Assembly: GCA_029204225.1 (NCBI GenBank) | Contig: CM055111.1 | Location: 23,930,899-23,994,898, forward strand | Direction of reading: 5' to 3' | Source: Diphasiastrum complanatum | Taxonomy: Eukaryota > Streptophyta > Lycopodiopsida > Lycopodiales > Lycopodiaceae | Length of the DNA stretch: 64,000 nt | Shown: positions 32,229 through 48,697 of the stretch, piece after piece | Layout of the letters: each line of letters opens with the position of its first letter | Numbering within the stretch: the first letter of the stretch is position 1 | Made by a program: the position numbers and the translations under genes | The notes under the pieces: generated by a model | Told to the model about the DNA's origin: nothing | Database searches by the model: none | The model's input: only the letters and a program-made list of their open reading frames with translations

Positions 32229-33495
32229 GGGATTGGATTGGCAGCTCTCACTCACAATCCTCTGACCTTAAACAAGCTATGGAAATGGAGACTGGGCCAA
32301 CAAAGAAGCTCCACGCTTGTCAAAACATCAGAGTTGTACAGAGTTGGTCTTGTAGCATTGCTATCAGTCACATCATGAGCATTGATATCATCCACACCGG
32401 TGAGAACATCTGAACTACACCTAATCCGTTTGAAGTTTGCACTATTATTATGATTGACATCTTCCACGCCAGTGAGGAAATCAGAATTATATGTGGTTTT
32501 TGTTGATGTACTCTTGTTGTGATTGAAGGTAGTCGTACATTGCATACGTGTTGAGGAGGAGGAGAGATCCAGTTTGCAAGTCAAAGTGAAAGATTGAGAC
32601 GCACCCCAATAATACTACTAGAGGTAGAGTCAATTTCATATATAGGAAGATTGACCCCCACTCCAATAATATATATTGTGGTCTTGGTGAATAATTCCTT
32701 CCCCAAACCCAGGCATTTATGGGAGGTGCCCATCCAAGGGTGCATGTGAAGTGATAGAATGGTAATGCCAATGTCTCATTTCACATGGTCCCTAAATGCT
32801 TGTGCCCATTCTAGGCATTTGTGTACAGGCAAGGCAGGCCTCGTATGAGCGCCTTTGGTTGGTGTCATGCGCCCAAGGTTGGCAACCATGCCCTTGTTAT
32901 CTTGCATCCATGTATATGGGAACGGCCCATGTCTAAGGGCCTTCCCTATTGTGATGCACATGATATCAAGGGGAAGGCCCATGCAAGGCGCTTTCTTACG
33001 CATAAAGCAATTTAAGCTCCAAAATTGTTGAAAAGAAATTTTTTTATTAAGATTAAACTCAAATTACACCTTCCATAGAATGAAGTTTATATGGTAATTG
33101 TGGCATAAATTTAAAATACACTCATCGTTTTATATAAATATGAAACTCAACTTACACATTTGCAAGGTTCATAGAATGAAGTTCATTATGTAATTGTGCC
33201 ATAAGTCTAAAGTACACTTGTTGTTTTCTATTGATATTAAAGTCAACTTACACATTTGTAGGGTTCATAGAATGAAGTTAATTACGTAATTGTGCCTACA
33301 CTCGTCGTTTTCTATTAATTTTAGACTCAACTTACACATTTGTAAGGTTCATAAAATGAAGTTTATTACATGGTTATGCTATATTGTTTAACAATAGATT
33401 TGTTAGCAATCATGTTTGAGACCACCCAACATTGTGACCCAAAAACATAAATCACTTACACACCAGTTCTTTTTAAAATTTTGATTTTCTGGCTT
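32111..33495. repeat. Left arm of the SABATH inverted duplication
   Basis: This arm matches the reverse complement of about 37225-38320. It includes the gene start, the promoter side and a ~94 bp tandem array at 33060-33370. A segment at about 32310-32540 has no counterpart on the right. That segment is made of repeated units containing CCACRCCGGTGAGAACATC-like sequence, read on the minus strand as repeats of SDVLTGVDDIN. Confidence 0.75.
33060..33370. repeat. ~94 bp tandem repeat, left arm
   Basis: Three and a half units share CTCAACTTACACATTTG, GGTTCATAGAATGAAG and TTGTTTTCTATTAATATTA-like segments. The same array in reverse orientation occupies 37320-37690 with about four units. The array therefore predates the inverted duplication, and copy number has since changed. 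Confidence 0.75.
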
Positions 33496-34900
33496 TGACT
33501 TGCAAAGGCAATACTATGTGTTGAGGTTGGCCAATGAAGTTTAGAAAAAAGTGAGCGTTAAAGAATAAAAGGTGAAGGTGGTCTCAAAATTTTTAGGCTT
33601 TGACCTTAAGTAAAGGCCCAACTAACCCACATGTAAGTCATCATACATGCATGAAAAATAACAAACTACATTTGTTGCTTGGAAAAGTGTTTTTAGTATA
33701 CATGTCAATAGACATGATGCCTTTGTGGAAAACCAAAACCAGGCTTAGCATTTGCACGACAATGCACATCAAAGGCTAGTTTGCCTTTCAAAGAAAGGCA
33801 ACATTTTTAAAAGCATGTCATTTGAATGGCAAACTTAAAAAATGCCCTTCCATTTGAAATGCAGCTTTAGAAAGTCAAATGTCATGCTAGTTTAAAGTTT
33901 AAAATTTTTTATTGTAAAATATGACAAAATCATATGTATTATTGCTAAAATTACATGAAATTTGTGAATATGGATCATGAATATTGATCGTGAATACTGA
34001 AATACTTTAGAAACTAGTCGTAATTATTGTGAACACTCTCAAATACAAATTATGGATGTTAAAATGAAATTATTTAGAAATAAAATTGTGTTTGTTAATT
34101 TTGATTACTTGTGCTAAAATTGTTTTGTAGCTTTGAATAGAGACAATGTTAATTTTGATTACTTTTGCACTTATTTCAAAATCAAAATATAAATCCATTG
34201 CAAAGAATATTTTTTCACACATTTTTAATTTTTATTCTCATATCATGTCACAACTGCCTTTCCACAATGCTAAACTTGTAGGATTTTCATAAAGTAAAAG
34301 TACAACATTATGACATGGCAAGGCCTCTGTGATATAATACCAAATCATTCTTGTTTAAAAAATTGCCAATATATAAAATGGTTGATAAACATATATTGGT
34401 GCGTTATGCTATGCTCTGATACCATGTCGTAAAAACCGTGGGCATGAGCAGCAGCAGAAGCTCAAGGCTTAGAGCGTAGGCGTGTGTAGGAACGGAAACA
34501 CAACAATTAGTAGTAGAAATATTCAAGTAGAAGAATTCATACAGATTGCGCAAATGAAGGATGTAGTAGTGAGACAAAAATTGCACTCTGATAAATATCA
34601 ACAGCGAGTACAATGGCTTGAAGTAATAACTTCAGCTTGCTGAGCGTGATAACGTTGGCTATAGATAACTCTGATTGAAAGAGAATTTCAATTAACACTT
34701 ACATAGCTTGATTCAGCTAGTATATATATTTACAAGTGTCGAGAGACATATATCTTACAAGCTTTTAATGCTATTTACGCAAATCTTTGCATATGTACAA
34801 AGTTGGTAACCGCAAACCGCCTTTGGGATATTTGGTTGTCCAGCTGTTTTGGGATTGCTGATAAGTTGGCGACGTCGGTCTGCCAATGTAGCAAAAATGT
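33496..34900. other. Spacer of the inverted duplication, first part
   Basis: AT-rich, with no gene recognised on either strand. Poly-T and TTTGAT-rich tracts dominate, and the few open frames are short and without domain character. Confidence 0.4.
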
Positions 34901-34904
34901 GAAA

Positions 34905-35310
34905 AACCCGAAAAACCCGAAGGTGCCCTTAGATTGAAGGTATGCAACTCCTGAAGGTGCCCCTTAGACTAAAGGTATGTAGATCCCAAAGGCGCCCTTA
35001 GATTTAAGGCAGCAAAGAAGATGAAAAAAGGCGAAAAAGGCAAAAAGTGTCTTAGACTAAAGGCATCGAAGAAGGCGAAGGTCCTTTAGACTGATGGCTA
35101 CGAAAAACAAAAGGTGCCTTAGTTTTAAGACAGTGAAAAAAGTTGAAGGTGCCTTTAAATGGTTTCTAAGGCATTCTGGACACTTTGTCGCATTTTTCTC
35201 GAAGGGGCGAGAAAGGCGAAGGTGTCTTAAGAATGGTTTCTAAGGCACTCTGGCCACTTGGCCAGTGTGTCGCATTTTTTGCTAAGGTGCAAAAAAAAGG
35301 CGAAGGTGCC
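34905..35310. repeat. Degenerate minisatellite
   Basis: Variants of GAAGGTGCCCTTAGATTGAAGG recur about ten times with AAGGCGAAAAAGGC fillers. Units vary in length and sequence, so this is an old array with no coding potential. Confidence 0.6.
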
Positions 35311-36038
35311 TAAAAATGTTTAAGGCAAAAAGAATCTTTAAAAAGGAAAAAATGTGAAGGTCCCAAAACATGTAGTCGGCCTCCGTTTTTCAGGATGCTC
35401 ATTACTTGAACGATTTTTTTAAGGCTGAGTATAAGAAATCTAACAGTTATTTGAATGCAAATTGTTGTGATTGTGTTTAATATCTGATTTCAAGTTTATT
35501 TGATTGTAAATTTGAGTAATTCAGTACTATCTATGTGACAACAAATTTGTGTGCTTAGTTTTTTTTTCATGAAGACTTCCCATACGTGTGAGTACTTTGG
35601 TGATAATGTATGCATGTAGATTTGTGTCTTTGACTTAGAATTTGACATAGATCTTGGATTTCAATCTATAGTTGATCTAAAGTGCAAGAACAAAGCTTAG
35701 GAGATCAACACATTAGGGCATTCCCACATGTGTGAATTTTCATAGGTCTCAGACAATGTGCTCTAACAATTATTCAGTGTGATTTCGGATGCCGTCAAAC
35801 TCAGGCTTGCGAAGTAAATTTTTTTGAGAATAATTAGATCCATTTATTGGCTGTATATAATTACTTGTATAATTGCACAATCTTCAGAAATACAAAAGAA
35901 TCTTCAATAATTAAGATTCTATCAGATGACGACTATCAACAACTAAACATAGTGCCTTAATCCATCTTGTAAATGCATCAGGTAAGTCTTTTTTTAAATT
36001 ATATGGCAACTCTACGAATTAATACAAAACAAAGTGCT

Positions 36039-37224
<1,186 letters not shown>

Positions 37225-38203
37225 GCAATTTAAAAAGAAAATCAAAATTCTAAGTGATTTATGTTTTTGGGTCATAATGTTGGGTGGTCTCAAACATGAT
37301 TGATGACAAATCTCGTCTTGAACGCTTATATGTAATAAACTTCATTCTATGAACTTTACAAATGTGTAAGTTGAGTCTAATATTAATAGAAAACAACGAG
37401 TGTACTTTAAACTTATGGCACAACAACGTAATAAACTTCATTCTATGAACCTTACAAATGTGTAAGTTAAGTTTAATATTAATATAAACATATGGCACAC
37501 TTACCTAATAGACTTTATCCTATGAACCTTACAAATGTGTAATTTGAGTTTAATATTAATAGAAAATAAGAGTGTACTTTAAACTTATGGCACAATTAGG
37601 TAATAAACTTCCTTCTAAGAACATTACACATGTGTAAGTTGAGTTTAATATGAATAGAAACAACAAGAGTACCTTATGCATTTGTAATATATCTATTATA
37701 AATAATAAGCAATTATCACTCAAACTTTATTGAAGGTAATAAATTATTTTTTTTTAACAATTTTGTAGCATTGCTTTATGCGTAAGAAAGAGCCTTGCCC
37801 GGGCCTTCCCCCTTGCTCTCAGGTGCATCACAATACAAAGGCCCTTCCCATATACATGAGTGCAAGATAACATGGGCATGGTTATGAACCTTGGGCTCAT
37901 GACATCAAGGAAAGGCGCTCAAAAAAGGCCTCCCCCTATACACAAATGCCTAGAATGGGCACATGCATTTAATGTGAAGGTGTGCATCCAAGGGTCCATG
38001 TGAAATGAGACATGTTACTGGGGTGGGGGTCAATCTTCCTGTATGTGAAATTGACTCTACCTCTAGTGCGTCTCAATCTTTCACTTGCCAACTGGCTCTC
38101 TCCTCCTCCTCACGCTTTTCTTGTTTCTTTGTTGGCCCAGTCTCCGTTTCCATAGCTTGTTCAAGATCAGAGGATTGTGAGTGAGAGGTGCCAATCCAAT
38201 CCC
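37225..38203. repeat. Right arm of the SABATH inverted duplication (upstream of intact gene)
   Basis: Inverted partner of 32228-33495. It contains the ~94 bp tandem array (37320-37690) and the presumed promoter and leader of the intact methyltransferase. No clear TATA box was seen within 150 bp of the ATG. Confidence 0.75.
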
Positions 38204-39954
38204 ATGGCACAATCTCAGGCAGAACAGATGCCCAATGGATCCACATTTCCTTATACAAGCAGAAATGGCGTTGATTTAGAGAGGCGGCTTCGGATGCAAG
38301 AGGGTGTGGGTGACGAAAGCTATGCTCAAAACTCTTCGTTTCAAGCAGGAATAATCGAGTCGACTCAATATCTTTTGATGCAAGCCTTAGAGAAAGTGCA
38401 ACTCCCCAGGAATGGCCCTGTGCGTGTTGCAGATCTTGGATGTTCATCGGGGCCCAACACGTTGTCTGTTGTCAGCGACATTGTGGACAAGCTGCAGCAT
38501 AGATACGAATCAGAGGGACAAACAGTTCCAGAGTTTCAAGCCTTTCTTTCGGATCTTCCCTCCAATGATTTCAACACCTTGTTCAGCCTTTTACCACCTT
38601 ACCTTGTCAGCTCACAAGCTACCACTGCCAACGATCTCAATAAGAGATGCTACTTTGCAGCAGGAGTTCCAGGGAGCTTCTACAGAAGGTTGTTTCCAAG
38701 CGCTTCCTTGCACACAGTATTAACGACTCATTCCTTACACTGGTTGTCAAAGGTGTGTGCTTCCTGTTAGTAGTATCATCAGTTGTTATTGTAAATCTTC
38801 AAAACACATTTTAGATGGCAAACACTAGTCACTTCCTGGTGTGTAGAAACAACTTGATCCTGCTGAAGATCTTTTTAGCCAGCTTTGTCGTGTATCACTA
38901 GATGTGAGTACTAAAAAGATAAACAGATGGTTTTTTTTTATGAATTTACTAGAATGGAATCTGATATGCATTTTAATAATTTGTCTCTTGAATTCATACA
39001 TAGTACAAATAAGTTTGTAGGGCCTTTTGATTGGTCTACGTAGCTGGTGGATCTGCAATCAATCCAACAATGCTAGCAATAACTCCATCTTGCCAGAGTT
39101 AGCAGTATATGTGTCTTTTTATTTTCGTTAAGAGCTAATGATTTGATGCATTTATATGAAAGCCGTAGTAGTTTTTCTAAGTATTGCTCTACTCCAGGTT
39201 CCAGAAGCAGTCCAAAATAAGTATTCGCCAGCATGGAATCCAGGGCGTACATGGATAAGCCCCTCCAACAAGCTAGCAGCAGAAGAATATTCCAAACAAG
39301 CGAAGGAAGATCTAAGTACCTTTCTTGAGTATCGTGCACAAGAAATGGCTTCGGGGAGCGTTCTCTTTGTGTTGATGACTGGCCGAGACTCGGCAGGTCC
39401 AGAACAGCAATTCTCGTTTCTCGATACCGACAACGAGGACTTTTTTTACGAGTGGTTAGCGGAAATTGACAGTTGCTGGAATGATCTTATCAAAGAGGTA
39501 ATTTCCATCCCAGAAGCACTAATCAGTATGTATGACTTGGATTCTGCTGAATGCTGAAATGGTTGCATGTTTGATCATGAACATGCAGGGAGTGATCGAG
39601 CAAGAAGTAGGAGATTCATTTAACCTGCCTATGTACCTGCGGAATGTAGAGGAGTTCAAGGAGGCGGTGAGAGAGTCATCAAAATTCTCAGTCCACTTTG
39701 TGAAGCTGTTGAAAACAACGTTATTTGACATCACAGAAATGGAAGCAGGAGACGCCGAGGCAGAAAAGGAGAAGGTGAAGAACCGCTCGTTCTCGACTCA
39801 TAGAAGTCTTTTTGGGCCACTGGTGGAAGAACATGCTGGCTCCTCCGTCGCCCAACTGTTTTTCCAACAACTAAAAGCAAGAGCTGACAAGAACGTGAAG
39901 CTGGGTAAGGCTTCCAGTTGTGCATTCCTAGCTGCCTCTATCACTCGGAACTGA
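38204..39954 (+). CDS. SABATH-family carboxyl methyltransferase, intact
   Basis: Three exons with GT-AG introns and phase 0 throughout: 38204-38752, 39198-39497 and 39589-39954, giving 404 residues, the usual family length. SABATH enzymes are cytosolic and transfer methyl from S-adenosylmethionine to carboxyl groups of salicylate, benzoate, jasmonate, auxin or related acids (a few methylate nitrogen). Visible landmarks: SYAQNSSFQ (SAM/substrate motif near residue 45), VADLGCSSGPNTL (SAM-binding loop near 78), FLSDLPSNDFN, PGSFYRRLFPS, THSLHWLSK at the exon 1/2 joint, and DSFNLPMY in exon 3. The ATG at 38204 is used because the frame opens only with non-ATG codons upstream and the pseudogene copy begins at the same Met. 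The substrate cannot be told from sequence. A broken paralogue lies head-to-head 6 kb away. Confidence 0.92.
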
Positions 39955-41640
39955 TGATACACTGCTCCCCCCAATGCATGCTAATAAATTTGAGTACTCA
40001 ATAATAAGTGGTTGGTTAGAACTTCCTGCACTTTACTTGAGTTCTTGAGCTCATGAGTTGGATTCCTTGAGCTCATGAGTTGGATTCCTGCACTTGGGCT
40101 CGCGAGTTGGATTCCTATTCAACCCACAAATGAGAGCATAATGAACAAACCATATTAAATTTATAAGAGTTCCCTTAGTATCAAAGCTGGAGGAGCTATG
40201 CCCTCCAAATAGCTCCAAGCTCAATTTATCTCTTTTCTTTTCTTATTGCCTTGGACTTACTAAATATGCACATTAATTTTATTTTTTGTTGTGCAATACA
40301 AAATTATGTGTTGTTGGTCAAAGAAGTTTTTGAAGAATTTAATAGTAAAGAAACCTAGAAATGGAGACTCAAGTCTTACATTATTGAATGGTTGGAGCTT
40401 TTAGATTTTGGTCCTTAACAACCAGTGCTAGCAAAAAACTAAATTTTTAACCTAGTTCCTTTAAAATTTGTAGGTTTGTTTCAAAGCTGGGCTAAAATAA
40501 CCTACTAGTCCTAGTTTTAACACTTAAATAACAATGTTTCAACGGCCATGGGAGAGAGAGAGGAGAGGAGAGGAGAGAGTCTGAAGGCCGAAGCGGCCGT
40601 TGAAGGTTGAAGGCTGAAGGCTGCATTGAAGCCCATGTTTAGTTGTAGCTTGTAGTCCTACTAATGCCCTTCTTCAGCAAATTAAAAATTACAAGTTTTT
40701 TTTACAAAAAAATATTAGCCCTTTAGATTAGTAGGCTTTAAGAACCTACAAGTATAAATTTAGTAGGTGAATATATAGTTTTAAAAATGAGCTTGTAAGG
40801 CTTTCTAGGTTTTTCGCGAGCACTATTAACAACCCACTTTTTTTGCATTCAAGGTTTTTCATTCACACTTGTGGGTGAGTAATTGGAAGCTCTAAGGGCT
40901 AGTAGCACTACCTGATGCATGAAGGCCATGCAACAACATCACATGCACTCATGCATGATAATACAATTCACTTTTTGTAGCAACATCATCAAGAGAGTAG
41001 ACATTTTGAGAGTAACTTAATTGCGAGTTATGCGAGACTATAATCACACAAATTTCAATGTCATGAGAATAACTATTTATGGATACTGACATCAACAAGT
41101 TGAAAATAACTCCGTATGAATATTGGCAACAAATATAAATTGAGAATAATGTCAGATCTACCATCATTTTTTTTAGTTCACGTAGAAGGTAGATATGTGA
41201 ACTTAAAATATAGAAACGAAGTTCAAAATAAAAGAACACCAATTTATGACACATTTATTGATACAAAATCCAACATTTTAGATTTATATGCAATTGTGCA
41301 GGTCCCAATAGAATTATAATGAAACAATCATGTGCAACATGCATATACAGAAATTGTATTATTTGAAATTCATTATGCATAAATTAACTAATCAAGAAGA
41401 GTTTAATGTCACATACCTTGTCGATAAATGGATGCAATTTTTTATTCAAATGTATCTCAACATGATTTACTATTTTGAGTGTCGACCATTTCACGTGCCA
41501 TTGGCTCAACATAACATAACAAGCCACTATGCATATATCAAACGTTCTTGATAATAATTTAAAAGAATTGAAATCATTCAAACAAAACAATATCGTAGTT
41601 CGAGCACATACGGTTACTAGTCCACTTCTGTTGCCTCAGA
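39955..41640. other. Intergenic
   Basis: No gene. A short tandem repeat of about 27 bp (TTGAGCTCATGAGTTGGATTCC, three units) lies at 40035-40115, and a purine-rich GAGAGGAGAGG tract lies at about 40553-40580. The rest is AT-rich. Confidence 0.45.
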
Positions 41641-42290
41641 TCAAGACAGTAGTTGGCTCTTTAAAGCCTTAGATAAATCTGGTAAAATTTCCTACTGTTC
41701 TGTCTACGCAATTTCCAAAGAGTCGAACTTTACTTTCTCCTGGTTCAATTCCAAATTGAATCTGTCTGATCTCCCATGTCTCTGGAAAGCTAGATTTAGA
41801 CGTACCCACAAAATTAGAATTGGCAAGCTCAAAATCTTCTCTCTTAGGATTCTTCAACTCTCTCTTCCTGTCCGTGCTCATTATAAAGGGGATGTAACGC
41901 ATGTTTGTTCTAAATGCAAAATGTTAGATGAGGATGTGGTTCACCCTTTTTTCTACTGCTATGCTTATCTCTGGAAATCAGTGGCTGATTTATTTACTGC
42001 TCGCTTTCATACCAGATACAGAAGATTCAACCATATAGATCTACTGCTGAATGACATCACTTTTGACGATGTGAAGGCCAATACCTTTTGGCAATGCATT
42101 AGAATAATTACTCTTTGGAATATTTGGCTTGAAAGGAACAACAAGGAATTTGGGAATGGTGATTTTGTCATCTCTCCCCTACTACTTTTCAAGGAGGCCA
42201 AAAAACTCTTGCTTCTCTGAGCTTTTTTATGTATTTCTATAAAAAGGCTATAATCTATGTTAGTTTTCTTCGAGAGAAAAAAAAAACTTG
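41641..42290 (+). mobile_element. LINE 3' end with RT zinc-binding domain
   Basis: The plus-strand frame encodes the C-terminal zf-RVT-type domain of plant L1-like LINEs: SWFNSKLNLSDLPCLWKARF, ILQLSLPVRAHYKGDVTHVC, CSKCKMLDEDVVHPFFYC and WQCIRIITLWNIWLERNN. A stop follows at about 42220, then a short 3' region ending in an A10 tract at about 42276. The 5' part is missing, as in the usual 5'-truncated insertion. The frame is open over more than 150 codons, so it is not very old. Confidence 0.75.
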
Positions 42291-42840
42291 AAAATCATCC
42301 AAATTCTAATTTGAGGCCTCCTCTTTGTCAGAGTCAACATCCACTGGTGGGAAATTGTGTTTTTCTTGCTTACAAACACATGAAGTTTCACTAATGTCAA
42401 TGTAAAAGCAATGCAACACTCATTACTGTTGCTTGTATGTTTTGTTAATTTCTTTAGTTGATTTTTTCTTTTCATCAATCAATTATAAGGCATACATTTG
42501 TTGCCCATTTCTGTAACTATTACATGAGTAGAATAGTTTCATCAATCTTTGCTTCAATTTTGGTAAAACTTACAAGTGCATATATGGCGTGTGACCTATC
42601 GTGTGTGGTTCCGTACATTCTCAAGATGTGTATAATCTACATTGATAGCAAAGTCGTTTTCGGTACATTTGTTGGTTATAAACATTTATCATCCTAAAAC
42701 ATTGAATGTTTTTCTCAAAACATGAAAAATCATACAAGTCTCACAAGACACCCAATATCATTATTTGTAAAACACCAAATCCCCATCATCACAGACATGA
42801 TAATACTAAGTTGGTCTTTGAATTTTTTTTTGGTATATGC

Positions 42841-42841
<1 letters not shown>
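42291..42841. other. Intergenic, nothing recognised
   Basis: AT-rich sequence between the LINE end and the TA microsatellite. Short frames show no domain. Confidence 0.4.

Positions 42842-42928
<87 letters not shown>
42842..42928. repeat. (TA)n microsatellite
   Basis: About 43 uninterrupted TA units. Immediately downstream, 42990-43180 is a loose TG-rich stretch (TGTGTGTATTCATG, GCATGTGTACATGTATG), probably an old TG/TA array. Confidence 0.97.
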
Positions 42929-43180
42929 TAGTAAAGAGTGCCTGTCGTTGATGGGCAATGGAGGTCGATCTAGGTGGTGGCCGATCTCGCATCTATGTAT
43001 GTGTGTGTATTCATGATAGTGCATATATCTATGCATGAGTGTATGTACGAGTGAGAGTGTGCACGTGTGTGTGCATGTGTACATGTATGTGTCTGTACAT
43101 GCATGTGCATGTGCAATGTGTACTTGTATGTGTATGTGTGAGAATGTGTGTACATATGTGTATGTGTGAGAATGTACGTA

Positions 43181-44200
43181 CATTTCAGAAGACCATGCCC
43201 TGAATTTCAAAATTTTAATATGTGGTTTATAATCACATGCAATGCAAACTTCAAAAGATTAGCCACTTTGAGCTATTTATGCATACAAACATGTAAAGCC
43301 ATTCTATGTGTAGAATACATGTAAAACCACATATTCACTATGAAAAAAGTGTGAAATATGCATTAGTATGGGTACAACATTGAGTTAAGTGCAAATCAAT
43401 CAAGAAAGGAAGACATTCCACATACATAAAATTAAAAAAAATGAATCTATCATATTTTTATTTGAAAACTCAATAATTCTCCAAAAATTCTTCCCACAAA
43501 TCACATCCAAAGCCTTATGAGCACACCACACAGCAGTAATATTTACAACCAATATTGCTCTATAAATGTATGTTAGATTTTGTACTAACAAATCCACATC
43601 TAATAACATATGGTGTTGTCATGGAATCAAATATCCGAAGTCTTGTAAATCTTTTAAAAGCTCCACGTATAGCTGCAACAACCAAATAGTTGTGCAGATG
43701 TGTTCGCCATCGCGCAAAACAAACCGCTCCATAAAGTCCCGCACGAATGTTCGTCGTCGATTCACAATGACCTTCACCATCTGCAAAAACATACACACTC
43801 GTTACTTTAATGCAATTACCTAAAACATAGTCAATAGCAAGTTGGAATGAAGATACTTGCTCATTCCAACAGCCTACTCGACGAAATCTACAAAAAAGAA
43901 ACACAATGTCAGTATAAGCCTTATGTCAAATCAAATATTGAACTCAAAATCCTGACTATATCCAAGAACCTCCTTCTACACAACCTTCTCCGTGTACAAA
44001 ATTTGATAGATTTTTCTTCCAAATCTAACCGTAGCTCTAACTCTAACTATAACTCTAACTCTAACCTACATCCCAAATGCTAAGTCTAACTCCAATTCTA
44101 ACTCTAACTATACCTTGCATCTCGAAACCATAAACCATAAACATCACTTCAAACTTACTACTACAACACTTCTAAATACACAATGTTCTGAGTGTACGTT
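43181..44200. other. Intergenic, with a degenerate CTAACT array
   Basis: No gene recognised. At about 44028-44110 short CTCTAACTCTAACTATAA-type units repeat about ten times. This is not the plant telomere unit (CCCTAAA), so a telomeric origin is not supported. Confidence 0.4.
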
Positions 44201-44214
44201 GCCACTCCATCCAC

Positions 44215-45420
44215 ATCCGTAAATCAATTGTCATTGTCAGTAATCAGCACACGAAGACTTGCTACATTTTGCACTCTCGAAAGTGCAACATACAGCTGCC
44301 TATGACTAAACATAGGCCGAGGCAAATACAATCCAATCGTGTCCATAGTTTGCCCTTGTGCTTTGTTTATTGTCATGGCAAATGCTGCTCTGATAGGAAA
44401 CTGGACCCTCTACAATTCAAACGGTATGTTCAAATCGCTTGGCACCATAGGGATACATGGAATAAGAACTCTACTCCCTATATTCTTCCTGGTCACTATC
44501 TTCGCCTCTATGACTTGTCTACCCAATCTGAGGATGATCAATCTTGTGCCATTGCACAATCACTTGTGTGACGCTATCAATCGTAACAACATCACAATCA
44601 TCCCAATCTTCAGCACCAACTTATGTGGAGGACACCCACTCGGTTGCAGGCTGTTCAAATACTCTATAGGGTGGACATTAGAGCCCTCACACTCAACAAC
44701 ATTGTCGACACTATAAAAGGTCGAAACATCACTCGGAAGCTGCTCAACAACCCTCACATTGATCTCGTCCACATCTTTGTTCAATGGGATCAATATTGCA
44801 CGACTCCTCAAAAACTCAACATCCTTAAAACATCATGCAACATCAAGAAATGAAATCAATTTGCCCACATCATGCGTCCTTAGACACATGCCCTTTGGCA
44901 GGAAAATCAGGTCCAAATCTGATGCACGAATGTGGGCTCACGACCATCTCCCACACTCAACAAATAATCTGCAAACCTCAACTGCTCATCCTTATCGCCA
45001 CCCTCCATTCCCATGACGTGCATGTTCTTTGTCAATTTGTGCACCTCCACGTGTTTCCACAAACGTGAACACTTCAATGAAGCGTTGGCAATCAACGCCC
45101 AATTACCACGCAGTACCACTGGTAGAATCTGTCCAAAATGACCCTCGAAAACAATTGGAACTCTTCCAAATGGAGCGTCGATACTCAATATATCTCGCAG
45201 AGATCGATCTACACACTCTATAGCATACTTAGGTACCATGGGAGCCTCATCCCAAATGATCGGTCAACATGCCATCAAAAACGTACCTAACGCAGATTGC
45301 TTAGAAATGTTGCATGTCGAGCTCTCATTCAATTCCGTCGGAGGAATTTTAAATCAAGAGTGTGTAGTCTTACCACCTTTCATCAATAGTTCAACAATCC
45401 TACACGATGCAACTGTTAGT
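44215..45420 (-). pseudogene. Helitron-type PIF1 helicase, C-terminal part
   Basis: Minus-strand frames in three segments reproduce the PIF1-like helicase end of plant Helitron Rep/Hel proteins: LMKGGKTTHS, IIWDEAPMVPKYAIECVDRS (Walker B), GRVPIVFEGHFGQILPVV (the family has GDFRQ), HKLTKNMHVM, AILIPLNKDVDEINVRVVEQ, HPIEYLNSLQPSGCPPHKLV, GMIVMLLRLIASHK, AFAMTINKAQGQTMDTIGLY and LYVALSRVQNVASLRVLITD. Walker A and the Rep domain upstream are missing. Stops and frameshifts occur, and the FRQ arginine motif is changed to FGQ, so the enzyme is dead. The Helitron ends (TC and a CTRR hairpin) were not found. Confidence 0.8.
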
Positions 45421-45521
45421 GCTATCCACCCTTATGGACAAACGTACAACAACATGACACTATTCATCATCACCATTATTGTGATGAGGATACAGCTTAC
45501 TTCACGTCATTGTGCACCTCA

Positions 45522-46207
45522 GTACTTGCACAATTTGCCTCTAATGTCAGAAATGGCCCTATCACCTACTCACACATGGATAGATGTCTATAAAACTTTA
45601 AGTAACACGATTAAGATGATTTTTCCTATTTTCCACACATGGGAACATGCTCCACACGTGTGAGATTTTCTCATATACAAGAATTGTAATATAACCAAGC
45701 TAGATTTTGCCAAATTTTCACACTCCTCAAAAACTAGCTTGGTAAGATACTAGATCAAACAAGAGGCTTGTGAAACTTGTTGAGTGGATCCTTTGGTATG
45801 CATGTCATGTGAAAACCAGCCAAGGGATCCTCCATAACATCAACTTCACCATATTCATGATATGACTTCTTTGGTAGAAATCACTTGCCAACTCCTTTGA
45901 AGAGCATTCCACCACCCAACCTCAACTTGAAAAATGTAAGTAGCCTAACTTGAGCTACATGACTTTCTACTTTTGGCCAAATCAAACTCTTACATGTGTA
46001 CTTGCACAATTTGCCTCTAATGTTAGAAATGGCCCTATCACCTACTCACACATGGATAGATGTCTATAAAACTTTAAGTACCCCCAACTCAACATGACTA
46101 AGATGATTCTGCCTATTTTCCATACGTGAGAACATGCTCCACCCATGTGAGATTTTCTCATATACAAGAATTGCAAAATAACCAAGCTAGCTTTTGCCAA
46201 TTTTTCA
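45522..46207. repeat. Direct repeat pair, ~200 bp units, 476 bp apart
   Basis: 45522-45720 and 45998-46207 share GTACTTGCACAATTTGCCTC, GAAATGGCCCTATCACCTAC, ATGGATAGATGTCTATAAAA and GAGATTTTCTCATATACAAG with a few differences. The internal 277 bp includes an AGCTTGG-rich stretch. It could be a small terminal-repeat element or a local duplication; neither TG...CA ends nor target duplications were confirmed. Confidence 0.7.
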
Positions 46208-46369
46208 TAGGAATTAGAGTCCCTTAAAAATTTGAATCCTCTGAATGCTCGTAATAAAAATTTAAGACCGTAAAATAAATTCTAAATATTACATAGTAGT
46301 TTAAGAAATAAAATAAATTAAAGAATTTTTTGGGCCCCTAGCTACTGGCATGCAAAAACAGCCGCAGGC

Positions 46370-48697
<2,328 letters not shown>

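Noticed and set aside
34404-34613. A minus-strand frame and nearby TACCATGTCGTAAAAACC as an LTR/primer site
   Set aside because: The TGATACCATG string resembles a Copia primer site in reverse, but no LTR ends or gag were found beside it.
44028-44110. CTAACT-rich repeats as an interstitial telomere
   Set aside because: The unit is CTAACT/CTATAA, not CCCTAAA, and it is very irregular.
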